From positions 31,430 through 95,429 of the forward strand of contig JALSNF010000036.1 in the NCBI GenBank assembly GCA_026987115.1: 64,000 nt of DNA. Reading direction: 5' to 3'. The notes under the pieces were generated by a model, which worked only from the letters and a program-made list of their open reading frames with translations, was not told the origin of the DNA and did no database searches. This DNA is from Desulfurobacteriaceae bacterium (GTDB taxonomy: Bacteria > Aquificota > Aquificia > Desulfurobacteriales > Desulfurobacteriaceae). Both the position numbers and the translations under genes were made by a program. Of the stretch, positions 54,266 through 62,578 are shown piece by piece. Every line of letters starts with the position of its first letter. Position 1 is the first letter of the stretch.

Positions 54266-54688
54266 TTGATAGAAAAGATAAAAGAGCTCTTAAAAAGCCT
54301 TGAAAATACCTCTATTGAAGAGGTAGAACTTGAGGCCGAAGGCTTTAAGCTAAGGGCAAAGTTCAAAAGGGAAGGAGAGCTCCCTAAAGCTCCACTACAA
54401 CCTAGTAAGGAAGTTAAAGAGGAAGGAAGAGAAGAAGAAAAGGAAAACTACTTTGTAGTAGAATCTCCTATGGTTGGCACTTTTTACAGAGCTCCCGCTC
54501 CCGGAGCTGAACCCTTCGTTAAAGAGGGAGACTACGTTGAAAAGGGACAAACCCTGTGTATAATTGAGGCCCTCAAAGTTATGAACGAGATAGAGTCTGA
54601 AGTCTCAGGAATCGTAAAGAAAATCCTCGTTGAAAACGGCCAACCTGTTGAGTACGGACAGCCCCTTTTCTACATAGAACCGAGGTAA
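54266..54688 (+). CDS. accB: biotin carboxyl carrier protein
   Basis: A 140-residue carrier subunit. It has a helical N-terminus, a charged linker ([13 protein letters not shown]), and the biotinyl domain (about residues 65-140) with [20 protein letters not shown]. The biotin site reads [10 protein letters not shown], with leucine in place of the common methionine before the lysine. The TTG start follows GGAGGG. It is 4 bases before accC. It serves acetyl-CoA carboxylase; in Aquificota related carriers can also serve pyruvate or 2-oxoglutarate carboxylase. Confidence 0.93.
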   Translation: MIEKIKELLKSLENTSIEEVELEAEGFKLRAKFKREGELPKAPLQPSKEVKEEGREEEKENYFVVESPMVGTFYRAPAPGAEPFVKEGDYVEKGQTLCIIEALKVMNEIESEVSGIVKKILVENGQPVEYGQPLFYIEPR

Positions 54689-54692
54689 TTAA

Positions 54693-56051
54693 ATGTTTAA
54701 AAAGCTCTTAATAGCAAACAGGGGAGAGATAGCGGTAAGGATAATTAGGACCTGCAAGGAGCTAGGCATATCTACCGTTGCCGTGTATTCAAAAGCAGAC
54801 AAAAACTCCCTTCACGTTTACCTGGCAGACGAGGCAGTGTGCGTAGGAGGCCCCCTTCCCCAAGAGAGCTACCTAAACATCCCTGCAATAATAGCAGCGG
54901 CAGAGCTAACCGGAGCAGACGCCATTCACCCTGGATACGGCTTTCTCTCTGAAAACCCGGGTTTTGCCGAAATATGCAAAGCTTGCGGTATAGAGTTTGT
55001 AGGACCTTCGCCGGAAACTATGGTTCTAATGGGAGACAAGGCAAAAGCAAGGGAAGTGGCCGTTAAAGCGGGAGTGCCGGTAGTTCCCGGAAGTGGATTA
55101 ATAAAAAATGCTAAAGAGGCCTTGGAGTTTGCAAGAAAAGTAGGATTTCCCGTCCTCGTAAAGGCTGCCCACGGAGGCGGCGGAAGGGGAATGAGGCTAA
55201 TAGAGAGGGAAGAAGAAGCCGAAACTTTAATAGTAACCGCAATGGCAGAAGCAGAAGCTGCCTTTGGAAGCGGAGAGGTCTATATAGAGAAATACTTAAT
55301 AGAGCCCAGACACGTAGAAGTTCAGATAATCGCAGACAAGCACGGAAACGTCTTCACCCTCGGAGAAAGGGAGTGCTCACTTCAAAGGAGACATCAGAAA
55401 ATAGTTGAAGAGTCTCCGTCTCCTTTCGTTGACGAAACTTTAAGGGAAGAACTATATAAAGCAGCTAAGAAAATTGCCGAATATATAGGATATGTAGGAG
55501 CCGGAACGGTAGAATTTCTAATAGATAAAGATAAGAACTTCTACTTTATAGAGATGAACACGCGAATTCAAGTTGAACACCCCATAACCGAAATGGTCTT
55601 TAACAAAGACCTCATAGCAATGCAAATAGCCGTAGCCGCGGGAGAGGAAGTTGACTTAAGTCAAACAAGCCCTAAAGGCCACGCTATAGAATTTAGGATA
55701 AACTGTGAAGATTACGAAAAGGACTTTAGGCCTTCTCCCGGCAGAATAAGAAAACTCTTAATTCCGGGAGGTTTTGGAGTTAGAGTTGATACCTACATTT
55801 ACGAAGGTTATGAAGTTCCCGTTTACTACGATTCCCTTTTGGGAAAACTTATAGTATGGGGAGAAAACAGGAAAGAGGCAATAAAGAGAGGAAAGAGAGC
55901 CTTAAGCGAGTTTATAATTGAGGGAGAGTTAAAAACTCTAATACCCTTTCACGAGAAGATACTTGAAAGCGAGGAGTTCTTAAAGGGAAATTACAACACT
56001 AAAAGCTTGGAAGAGGCTATACTACCTAGGATATTAAAAGCCTCCTCTTAA
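54693..56051 (+). CDS. accC: biotin carboxylase
   Basis: An ATP-grasp enzyme that carboxylates biotin on AccB. The 452-residue protein has KLLIANRGEIAVRIIRTCKELGI at the N-terminus, HPGYGFLSEN near residue 83, the glycine-rich lid HGGGGRGMR near 160, ERECSLQRRHQKIVEESPSP near 225 and FIEMNTRIQVEHPITEMV near 285. The size fits the single-domain subunit. Its stop overlaps an ATG at 56051, but the next gene more probably starts at 56072. Confidence 0.94.
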   Translation: MFKKLLIANRGEIAVRIIRTCKELGISTVAVYSKADKNSLHVYLADEAVCVGGPLPQESYLNIPAIIAAAELTGADAIHPGYGFLSENPGFAEICKACGIEFVGPSPETMVLMGDKAKAREVAVKAGVPVVPGSGLIKNAKEALEFARKVGFPVLVKAAHGGGGRGMRLIEREEEAETLIVTAMAEAEAAFGSGEVYIEKYLIEPRHVEVQIIADKHGNVFTLGERECSLQRRHQKIVEESPSPFVDETLREELYKAAKKIAEYIGYVGAGTVEFLIDKDKNFYFIEMNTRIQVEHPITEMVFNKDLIAMQIAVAAGEEVDLSQTSPKGHAIEFRINCEDYEKDFRPSPGRIRKLLIPGGFGVRVDTYIYEGYEVPVYYDSLLGKLIVWGENRKEAIKRGKRALSEFIIEGELKTLIPFHEKILESEEFLKGNYNTKSLEEAILPRILKASS

Positions 56052-56071
56052 TGTTCTTTGGAGGAAAGGAA

Positions 56072-56533
56072 ATGGCTAATTCAAAGTCGGAGAAGTTAAA
56101 AACTTGGCTTAAAGAATACTTAAAGGAATTCGGAGAGTACAGTGGAACTGTTGAGGAGCTCTCAAACCTTGCAAACGCCTCTCCCTACCTTATAAAGAAA
56201 GTCTTGTCTGAGCTTGAAGAAGAGGGGTTTTTAAAGGCAGAAGTAAAAAGGGGAAAGGGCCTAGTAGTGGAGCTCCTTAAAAAAGAAGAGAGCAAAAAGG
56301 AAGAAAAAGAAGCTAAGGAAAAAGAGGGAAAGGCCAAGAAAGAGAAGAAAAAATCTCTTCAAGACCAAGTTCTTACCTCCCTTTTAGGCAAAGAGGTAGT
56401 AGTCTTCTTAATAAGCGGAACGAGGCTTGAAGGGACCTTGCTTGACTTTGACAACTTCACGCTGTCCTTAACAGCTCCCAAGGGGAAGTCATTAGTCTAT
56501 AAACACGCAGTAGCCACAATTCTTTACGAGTAG
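56072..56533 (+). CDS. winged-helix / Hfq fusion protein 1
   Basis: A 153-residue protein from the ATG at 56072, which follows GGAGG with a seven-base gap; the track start at 56051 has no ribosome site. Residues 1-65 look like a winged helix (GEYSGTVEELSNLANAS, then IKKVLSELEEEGFLKAEVKRGKG). Residues 66-92 are a Lys/Glu linker. Residues 93-153 match Hfq: SLQDQVLTSLLGKEVVVFLISG, LLDFDNFTLSL and VYKHAVATILYE. The proximal-face residues of Hfq (Q and D of LQD, both phenylalanines of FDxF, and KH of YKHA) are kept; the rim arginine patch is replaced by LLGKE. It is a paralogue of the next gene. Confidence 0.8.
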   Translation: MANSKSEKLKTWLKEYLKEFGEYSGTVEELSNLANASPYLIKKVLSELEEEGFLKAEVKRGKGLVVELLKKEESKKEEKEAKEKEGKAKKEKKKSLQDQVLTSLLGKEVVVFLISGTRLEGTLLDFDNFTLSLTAPKGKSLVYKHAVATILYE

Positions 56534-56538
56534 AGAAG

Positions 56539-57033
56539 ATGAAAAGGTATAAGACCCTGGAAGAAGCCCAAATAGAGCTCATAGAACTCTTAGAAGAGGT
56601 AGGAGAATACAGGGGAACCCTTGAAGAGCTGGCAAGGGAGCTCTCGGTTCGCCCGGAAAACGTTAGACCCCTCCTTCAACTACTAAAGTCTTCAGGGGAC
56701 ATAGTTTACGAAGAAACCGACGAATACTTTATAGTTAAACCGGCAACTTCAGTTAGCTTTATACCTCCCACTTTAACGCCTCAACAGGAAAAGGAGATAA
56801 AGGAGAAGGTAAAGGAAGGGTATAAAGTGGTTGCCTGTTCAACTTTAGGAGGGGTTCAAAGTAGAGAGCTACGCAAAATGCTTGGAAAGAGGATAACAAT
56901 TTACTTTAGAAACGGGAGCAAACTTGAAGCAAAACTAAAAGGTTTTGACAGGTTCTGCTTAAAACTGAGAAACTACATGGGAAACATACTTGCCTACAAG
57001 CACGCAGTGTCAACGATTATCTACAAAGAGTAA
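56539..57033 (+). CDS. winged-helix / Hfq fusion protein 2
   Basis: A 164-residue paralogue of the previous gene, 5 bases after it. Residues 8-70 are winged-helix-like (GEYRGTLEELARELSV, then VRPLLQLLKSSGDIVYEETDEYFIV). A proline-rich linker and a helix follow. The Hfq-like domain (about 108-164) has LRKMLGKRITIYFRNGSKLEAKLKG, FDRFCLKL and YKHAVSTIIYKE. The LQD motif is lost (SRE instead) and the conserved glycine after strand 2 is alanine, so it differs from protein 1 at the RNA-binding proximal site while keeping the YKHA core. A hetero-hexamer with protein 1 is plausible. Confidence 0.78.
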   Translation: MKRYKTLEEAQIELIELLEEVGEYRGTLEELARELSVRPENVRPLLQLLKSSGDIVYEETDEYFIVKPATSVSFIPPTLTPQQEKEIKEKVKEGYKVVACSTLGGVQSRELRKMLGKRITIYFRNGSKLEAKLKGFDRFCLKLRNYMGNILAYKHAVSTIIYKE

Positions 57034-57083
57034 GTTCCCTTCCACTTTAAGGTTCACCCTTATTCGGCCACTAAGGAGGAGTT

Positions 57084-59189
57084 TTGGAAAGCATTTTAAA
57101 GGGACTAAACCAGAGGCAGAAAGAGGCAGTTATCTACTTTGACTCTCCCCTTTTAGTCCTTGCAGGTGCAGGCTCAGGCAAGACCAGGGTAATTACCTAC
57201 AAAATCCTGTACATGATAGAGAAACTAAAGTTTGAACCAGAGAGGATTTTAGCTATAACCTTCACAAACAAGGCAGCCAAAGAGATGAAAGAGAGGGTTG
57301 AGTCTCTGCTAGGCAAGTCTTGTCCTGTTTGGGTTTCAACTTTTCACTCTTTCTGTTTAAGGGTTCTCCGCTCTTACGGAGACAAAGTAGGAGTTAAAAG
57401 GGACTTTTTAGTAATTGACGAAGAGGACAGGAGAGCTCTCCTAAAGAGCGTAGTTAAAGAGCTTAACCTTGACCAGGAGCTCTACTCCCCCCAGAAGTTA
57501 GTCCCTATAATAAGCGGCATAAAAAACGGCTCAATATCAACCGATTCTTTAATTTCAGATTACGATAAACTCCACGCCGTTTACGAACTTTACGCAAGAA
57601 AGCTCAAAGAGACAAATTCCCTTGACTTTGACGACTTACTCCTTTTCGGAAAAGAGCTCCTTAAAAATACCCAAATAGGGGAAAAGCTATCAGACTACTT
57701 TAGATATCTACTAATTGACGAATACCAAGACACAAACAAAGTTCAGTATGAAATAGCAAAGGCGTTAACTATAAAAAAGGGAAACATATGTGCCGTAGGA
57801 GACGAAGACCAGTGCATCTACACTTGGAGAGGAGCAAACATAGAAAACATCCTCTCCTTTGAAAAAGACTTTAAAGGAGCCAAAGTAATAAAGCTTGAAA
57901 AGAACTATAGGTGCACCAAAACTATACTCCTTGCGGCAAACGCCGTCATATCAAACAACACTTTTAGGAAAGGCAAGGAGCTCTACACAGAAAACCCAAA
58001 AGGGGAGCCTATAAGGCTCTACAAGGCACAGAACGAAATTGACGAAGCCCTCTTTATCGCAAAAACAATTAAACACCTCCTAAAAAAGGGACATAGGTTT
58101 AAAGATTTTGCAGTCTTTTACAGGACAAACTCCCTGTCAAGAGTACTGGAAGAGGCACTAAGGAGAGAAGGAATACCCTACCAAATTGTAGGTGGATTAA
58201 AGTTCTACGAAAGGAAAGAGGTAAAAGACATAATAGCCTACTTAAGGTTAATCCTGTTAGAAAAGGACGAAATCTCCCTACTTAGAGTACTAAATGTTCC
58301 GAAAAGAGGATTGGGAGAGAAGAGCCAGTTCCTACTAAAGGAGGCCTTAAAGGCCTCTAATGACACAATATCGGCACTTTTAGAGCTTAAAAACCACTTA
58401 AAACAGGAAAGGCAAAAAAAGGGAGTTGAATCTCTAATTGAGCTTTTAAAAGAGCTTAAAAGGAAGTGTGAAACCTTACCTCCTTACGACCTAATCTCTT
58501 ACCTAGTTAAAAAGTTAGACTATGAGTCCTATTTAAGGGAAGAGTTCCCTGAAAGCTGGGAGCAGAGACTTGAAAACGTAAGAGAGCTTGGAAACTCAAT
58601 TGAGGAGTTTGCAGAGAGAAACCGCTTAAAGGGAAAAGAAGCCTACATTGAATTCCTAAACGACCTATCTCTATCTTCAGACCAAGACCAGATGGAAGAG
58701 GGAGATAAGGTCTCTCTAATGACAGTTCACGCATCTAAAGGACTTGAGTTTCCCGTAGTCTTCGTTTCAGCCCTTGAAGAGGGGATATTCCCACACGTTC
58801 GCTCTTCAAACTCAAGCACAGAAGTAGAAGAGGAAAGGAGGCTCTTTTACGTTGCAATAACGAGAGCTAAAGAACTGCTAATTCTCTCCCACTCCAAAGA
58901 GAGAAGACTCTTTGGAAATAGAAAGCCTACAACGCCCTCAAGGTTCTTATCAGAGATTCCGGAAAACCTCGTTAAAGAGGTTAAAAAGAGAGCTCCTAAA
59001 AAGGCCGTAGTTAAAGATGAAACTAAACAGGAAGAGTTTAAAAGGCCAAAGCTAGTTTACCACGAAAAGTTTGGAAAGGGAGTAGTAAAGAGAGTAGAAG
59101 GAAGGGGAGAGAGTGCAAAAATTACGGCTCTTTTTGTAAACTACGGTGAAAAGACGGTGATAATGAAGTTCTTGAAAATCCTTTCTTAA
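57084..59189 (+). CDS. UvrD/PcrA family DNA helicase
   Basis: A 3'-5' superfamily 1 helicase of 701 residues. Motif I is AGAGSGKTRV near residue 28, Ia TFTNKAAKEMKERV near 60, II LLIDEYQDTN near 210, III GDEDQCIYTWRGA near 238, IV YRTNSL near 345, V LMTVHASKGLEFPVVFV near 545 and VI EEERRLFYVAITRAKELL near 585. The C-terminal 45 residues form the tudor-like module of PcrA/UvrD (HEKFGKGVVKRVEG). It is likely PcrA/UvrD rather than Rep. The TTG start has AAGGAGGAG in front. Confidence 0.93.
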   Translation: MESILKGLNQRQKEAVIYFDSPLLVLAGAGSGKTRVITYKILYMIEKLKFEPERILAITFTNKAAKEMKERVESLLGKSCPVWVSTFHSFCLRVLRSYGDKVGVKRDFLVIDEEDRRALLKSVVKELNLDQELYSPQKLVPIISGIKNGSISTDSLISDYDKLHAVYELYARKLKETNSLDFDDLLLFGKELLKNTQIGEKLSDYFRYLLIDEYQDTNKVQYEIAKALTIKKGNICAVGDEDQCIYTWRGANIENILSFEKDFKGAKVIKLEKNYRCTKTILLAANAVISNNTFRKGKELYTENPKGEPIRLYKAQNEIDEALFIAKTIKHLLKKGHRFKDFAVFYRTNSLSRVLEEALRREGIPYQIVGGLKFYERKEVKDIIAYLRLILLEKDEISLLRVLNVPKRGLGEKSQFLLKEALKASNDTISALLELKNHLKQERQKKGVESLIELLKELKRKCETLPPYDLISYLVKKLDYESYLREEFPESWEQRLENVRELGNSIEEFAERNRLKGKEAYIEFLNDLSLSSDQDQMEEGDKVSLMTVHASKGLEFPVVFVSALEEGIFPHVRSSNSSTEVEEERRLFYVAITRAKELLILSHSKERRLFGNRKPTTPSRFLSEIPENLVKEVKKRAPKKAVVKDETKQEEFKRPKLVYHEKFGKGVVKRVEGRGESAKITALFVNYGEKTVIMKFLKILS

Positions 59190-59200
59190 AGGAGGAAGTC

Positions 59201-60352
59201 TTGAAGCCAATAAAGAGGAGGCTGTTAACTCCCGGACCTACAATGGTTCCAGAGAGAGTCTTAGAAGCCCTTTCAAGGCCTACCCTTTACCACCGCTCCC
59301 CTGAATTTAAAGAGGTCTTCCTGCAAACAAGGGAGCTCTTAAAAGAGGTAATGGGGGTTAAAGGGGAAGTCTTAATACTTACAAGTTCTGGGACAGGCGC
59401 TATGGAGGCTGCCGTCTCAAACCTCTTTAACCCTGGAGACAGCGCGGTAGTTGTAGTAGGAGGGAAGTTTGGCCAAAGGTGGGAAGAGCTGTGTAGGACT
59501 TTTAAAGTAAACCCAATAGTTATAAACGTTGAATGGGGCAAAAGCGTAAACCCCGAAGAGGTTAAAAGAGCAGTTGAGGAAAACAAAGGAGTAAAGGGAG
59601 TTCTGGTTCAAATATGCGAAACCTCAACGGGAACAGTTCACGACGTAAAAGCCATAGGAGAGGCAGTTAAAGAACTTGACGATGTTTTACTAATAGCAGA
59701 CGGCATCACAGCCTACGGAGTTTACAACATACCAAGTGATGAGTGGGGGATAGACGTTGCGATAACGGGCTCCCAGAAGGCTTTAATGACTCCTCCCGGC
59801 CTTGCAGTAATCACTTTAAACCATAAGGCTCTAAAGAGACTAGAGGAAGTAAAGGAGAGAGCTTACTACTTTAACCTTAAAAAAGAGGTGAAACAGCAAC
59901 AAAAAGGACAAACAGCCTACACTACAGCCACAAACTTGGTAGTTGCCCTTAACGAAGCCTTAAAGATGATAGTTGAAGAGGGAATAGAGGAAGTTGCAAA
60001 GAGGCACAGCCTTTTAGCAGAAGCAACAAGGGAAGGAATTAAAGCCATAGGACTCAAGCTCTTTTCTGAGAAACCTGCAAACGGAGTTACTGCAATCCTA
60101 TCCCCTAAAGGGATTGACGGACAAGAGGTTGTAAAAGTAGCACGCCAAGAGTTTGGAATAACTATAGCTGGAGGTCAGGAGCACTTAAAAGGGAAGATAT
60201 TTAGACTCTCCCACATGGGATACGTTGACCAGTTTGACGTTTTAACGGCCCTTGAGGTGGTGGAGCTCTCCCTTTACAAACTGGGATATAGGGAATTTAA
60301 ACTGGGAGACAGCGTTAGAGCAGCTATGGAAGTATTCTTAAAAGGAGGTTAA
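59201..60352 (+). CDS. class V aminotransferase (alanine/serine-glyoxylate type)
   Basis: A 383-residue PLP enzyme. It has LLTPGPTMVPERVLEALSRP at the N-terminus, LTSSGTGAMEAAVSNL near residue 68, VQICETSTGTVHDVKAIGE near 145, DGITAYG near 172, and the PLP lysine in TGSQKALMTPPGLA near 197. The family includes serine-pyruvate, alanine-glyoxylate and broad-specificity aspartate aminotransferases, and some were annotated as hydrogenase small subunits. The substrate is therefore open. The TTG start follows GGAGGAAG. It is 1 base before the flavin reductase gene. Confidence 0.85.
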   Translation: MKPIKRRLLTPGPTMVPERVLEALSRPTLYHRSPEFKEVFLQTRELLKEVMGVKGEVLILTSSGTGAMEAAVSNLFNPGDSAVVVVGGKFGQRWEELCRTFKVNPIVINVEWGKSVNPEEVKRAVEENKGVKGVLVQICETSTGTVHDVKAIGEAVKELDDVLLIADGITAYGVYNIPSDEWGIDVAITGSQKALMTPPGLAVITLNHKALKRLEEVKERAYYFNLKKEVKQQQKGQTAYTTATNLVVALNEALKMIVEEGIEEVAKRHSLLAEATREGIKAIGLKLFSEKPANGVTAILSPKGIDGQEVVKVARQEFGITIAGGQEHLKGKIFRLSHMGYVDQFDVLTALEVVELSLYKLGYREFKLGDSVRAAMEVFLKGG

Positions 60353-60353
60353 G

Positions 60354-60935
60354 TTGGAGTCTGTAAAAATCTCACAGCTTCCTAAAGAAAAGGTAAGCAA
60401 GCTAATTTTTAACCTTATAGCTCCAAGGCCCGTAGCTTGGATTTCAACGGTTTCAAAAGAGGGAGTGGTCAACCTTGCTCCCTTTTCCTTCTTTAACGCA
60501 ATAACTACAAAACCTCCCCTCCTAATGGTCTCAGTGGGAAAGAGGAAAGACGGCTCTTTAAAAGACACCTCAAGGAACATAAAAGAGACAGGGGAATTCG
60601 TTGTAAACCTCGTTAGTAGGGAGCTCTTAGAAAAAATGCACCTTTCAGGTAAAGATTACCCCCCTCAAGTTAGCGAAGCCAAAGAGCTAAACTTAGAACT
60701 TGAACCATCACTTATAGTTAAGCCCCCACGGGTAAAGGCCTCTCCCGCATCACTAGAATGCCTGTTAAGGGAAACTTTTCAACTTGGCTCAACCCCTATG
60801 GACGTGTTTATAGGAGAGGTGGTTGCCGTAAAGTACGAACCTTACCTCCTATCGTCCCAGAAAGGACTTGTAGGGAGGCTTGGAGGAAAACGCTACTGCG
60901 TGGTTGACTGTGAAGTTGACCTCTCGGGAATTTAA
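60354..60935 (+). CDS. flavin reductase family protein (flavoredoxin-like)
   Basis: A 193-residue FMN-binding split-barrel protein: FNLIAPRPVAWISTVSKEGVVNLAPFSFFNAITTKPPLLMVSVG is the FMN-binding core, followed by DTSRNIKETGEFVVNLVS and a later LECLLRETFQLG. It may shuttle electrons with a 2-oxoacid or sulfur enzyme, as flavoredoxins do, but the partner is unknown. The TTG start follows AAAGGAGG. A weak terminator hairpin comes after it. Confidence 0.85.
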   Translation: MESVKISQLPKEKVSKLIFNLIAPRPVAWISTVSKEGVVNLAPFSFFNAITTKPPLLMVSVGKRKDGSLKDTSRNIKETGEFVVNLVSRELLEKMHLSGKDYPPQVSEAKELNLELEPSLIVKPPRVKASPASLECLLRETFQLGSTPMDVFIGEVVAVKYEPYLLSSQKGLVGRLGGKRYCVVDCEVDLSGI

Positions 60936-60940
60936 AAGAA

Positions 60941-60958
60941 CGGGCACAAGGCCCGCTT
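60941..60958 (+). terminator. weak terminator after the flavin reductase gene
   Basis: CGGGC-ACAAG-GCCCG followed by CTTT. The T-run is short. The remaining 80 bases to ubiD hold no gene that I can see. Confidence 0.45.
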
Positions 60959-61038
60959 TGACTATAAAGGCTTCTTGTTTTTGTTCTAATTTCGGCCAAT
61001 TAAATAATTAATCACTACCAACTTTACTGTCAACCTGT

Positions 61039-62526
61039 CTAAAATCCCCAGCTCCAAGGGTTAGGCTTTTTTAAGGGAGTAGGAATTCCAAGCTTATCCC
61101 AAATCTCATCAACTCTCCTTTTTATTCTTTCGTCCATCTCTATGTCTGGGGGCCAATCTCTGGTAAAGCCTTCGCTTTTCCACTTCCTCGTTGCGTCAAC
61201 CCCCATTTTACTGCCGTAAAAAGGAATGGGAGAAGTGTGGTCAAGGGCGTCAACGGGTCCTTCGCTAAAGAAAACGTCCCTTTTAGGGTCAACGTTATTT
61301 CCCCACCTCCAGATAACCTCCCCTATGTCGTGAACGTTCACGTCCTTGTCAAAAATTACTATGTTCTTGGTAAAGCTCATCTGTCCCATTCCCCAAAGGG
61401 CAGATATAACTTTCCTTGCGTGGCCCGGATACCTTTTATCAATAGAAATAAAGGCGAAGTTGTGGAAAACCCCTTCTATAGGCAAGTTCATATCAACTAT
61501 CTCTGGAAGTTGGGTTCTTAAAAGAGGGAGGAATATCCTTTCAGTTGCCTTACCCAAATAACAGTCCTCCATAGGGGGTTTGCCTACTATCGTGGCCGGG
61601 TATATTGGCTCTTTTCTCCTGGTAATACAAGTAATGTGGAAAACAGGGTAAAAGTCTGGCAGAGAGTAATAGCCTGTGTGGTCTCCAAAGGGCCCTTCAA
61701 ACCTAAACTCGTTGGTCTCAACATAGCCCTCTAAAACAATCTCAGCGTTAGCGGGAACTTCAAGGTCAACGGTCTCACACTTAACCATTTCAACAGGCTT
61801 TCCCCTTAAAAAACCTGCAAAGACCATCTCGTCAACATCTTCAGGCAAAGGAGCAGTTGCAGAGTAGATTACCGCCGGGTCTGAACCTATAGCAACTGCA
61901 ACTGGAAACTTCTTTATCCCCATCTTTCTTGCCTTTAAAAAGTGCTTTGCACCTACCTTGTGCCAGTGCCAGTGCATCCCCGTAGTGTTCTTGTTATAGA
62001 CGTGAAGCCTGTACATCCCGCAGTTTCTCTCTCCGGTTTCAGGGTCTTTAGTAAAAACAAGGGGTAAGGTTATAAACCTCCCTCCATCTTTAGGCCAGCA
62101 AAAGAGTATGGGGAACTTTGAAAGGTCAGGCTCTTTCTCAATAACCTCTTTACAGGGAGCTCTCTTTTTAGGGACTTCCTTTGGGAAAATATCGGCTATC
62201 TTCTTAAGCTCAACGAGTTTCTTAACCTTATCTATAAAGCCCGAAGGCTTTTCAGGTTTTAAAAGCTTTGCAGCTTTCCTGCCGATGTTGTCAGGCTCGT
62301 CTTCTAGGGCCATCTTCAACCTTTTGTAGGTTCCAAAAAGGTTTATCGCTACCGGAATAGTTCCTCCGTCAACCTTTCTAAAAAGGAGAGCGGGGCCTCC
62401 AGCCTTTACTGCCCTATCTGCAATCTCGGTTATCTCAAGGTAAGAGCTAACGGGCAGTTCTACTTCTAGGAGCTCCCCTTCTTCCTTAAGTTTCTTTAAA
62501 AAATCTCTTAAATCTTTGTAAGCCAT
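61039..62526 (-). CDS. UbiD family decarboxylase
   Basis: A prenylated-FMN-dependent decarboxylase of 495 residues from the ATG at 62526 (MAYKDLRDFLKKL). That start follows AAGGAG; the track's 12 extra residues are discounted. Diagnostic parts are HWHKVGAKHF near residue 185, FEGPFGDHTGYYSLPDFYPVFHITCITRR near 275-305 (with the catalytic glutamate region), and MDLPIE-type sequence NLPIEGVFHNFAF. It may act in ubiquinone or menaquinone synthesis (UbiD or MqnL). In an anaerobic thermophile the menaquinone route is more likely; this is inference. The UbiX partner is not in the window. Confidence 0.9.
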   Translation of the reverse strand: MAYKDLRDFLKKLKEEGELLEVELPVSSYLEITEIADRAVKAGGPALLFRKVDGGTIPVAINLFGTYKRLKMALEDEPDNIGRKAAKLLKPEKPSGFIDKVKKLVELKKIADIFPKEVPKKRAPCKEVIEKEPDLSKFPILFCWPKDGGRFITLPLVFTKDPETGERNCGMYRLHVYNKNTTGMHWHWHKVGAKHFLKARKMGIKKFPVAVAIGSDPAVIYSATAPLPEDVDEMVFAGFLRGKPVEMVKCETVDLEVPANAEIVLEGYVETNEFRFEGPFGDHTGYYSLPDFYPVFHITCITRRKEPIYPATIVGKPPMEDCYLGKATERIFLPLLRTQLPEIVDMNLPIEGVFHNFAFISIDKRYPGHARKVISALWGMGQMSFTKNIVIFDKDVNVHDIGEVIWRWGNNVDPKRDVFFSEGPVDALDHTSPIPFYGSKMGVDATRKWKSEGFTRDWPPDIEMDERIKRRVDEIWDKLGIPTPLKKPNPWSWGF

Positions 62527-62578
62527 AGCTTCTCCTTTCCAATTTTTGTAGAATTCTACCACCTCTTGGAGGGTAGAG

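Noticed and set aside
54545-54580. Biotin motif EALKVM instead of EAMKxM in AccB as a sign of a lost biotin site
   Set aside because: The lysine and its flanks are intact, and leucine for methionine is a tolerated change; the carrier is most likely functional.
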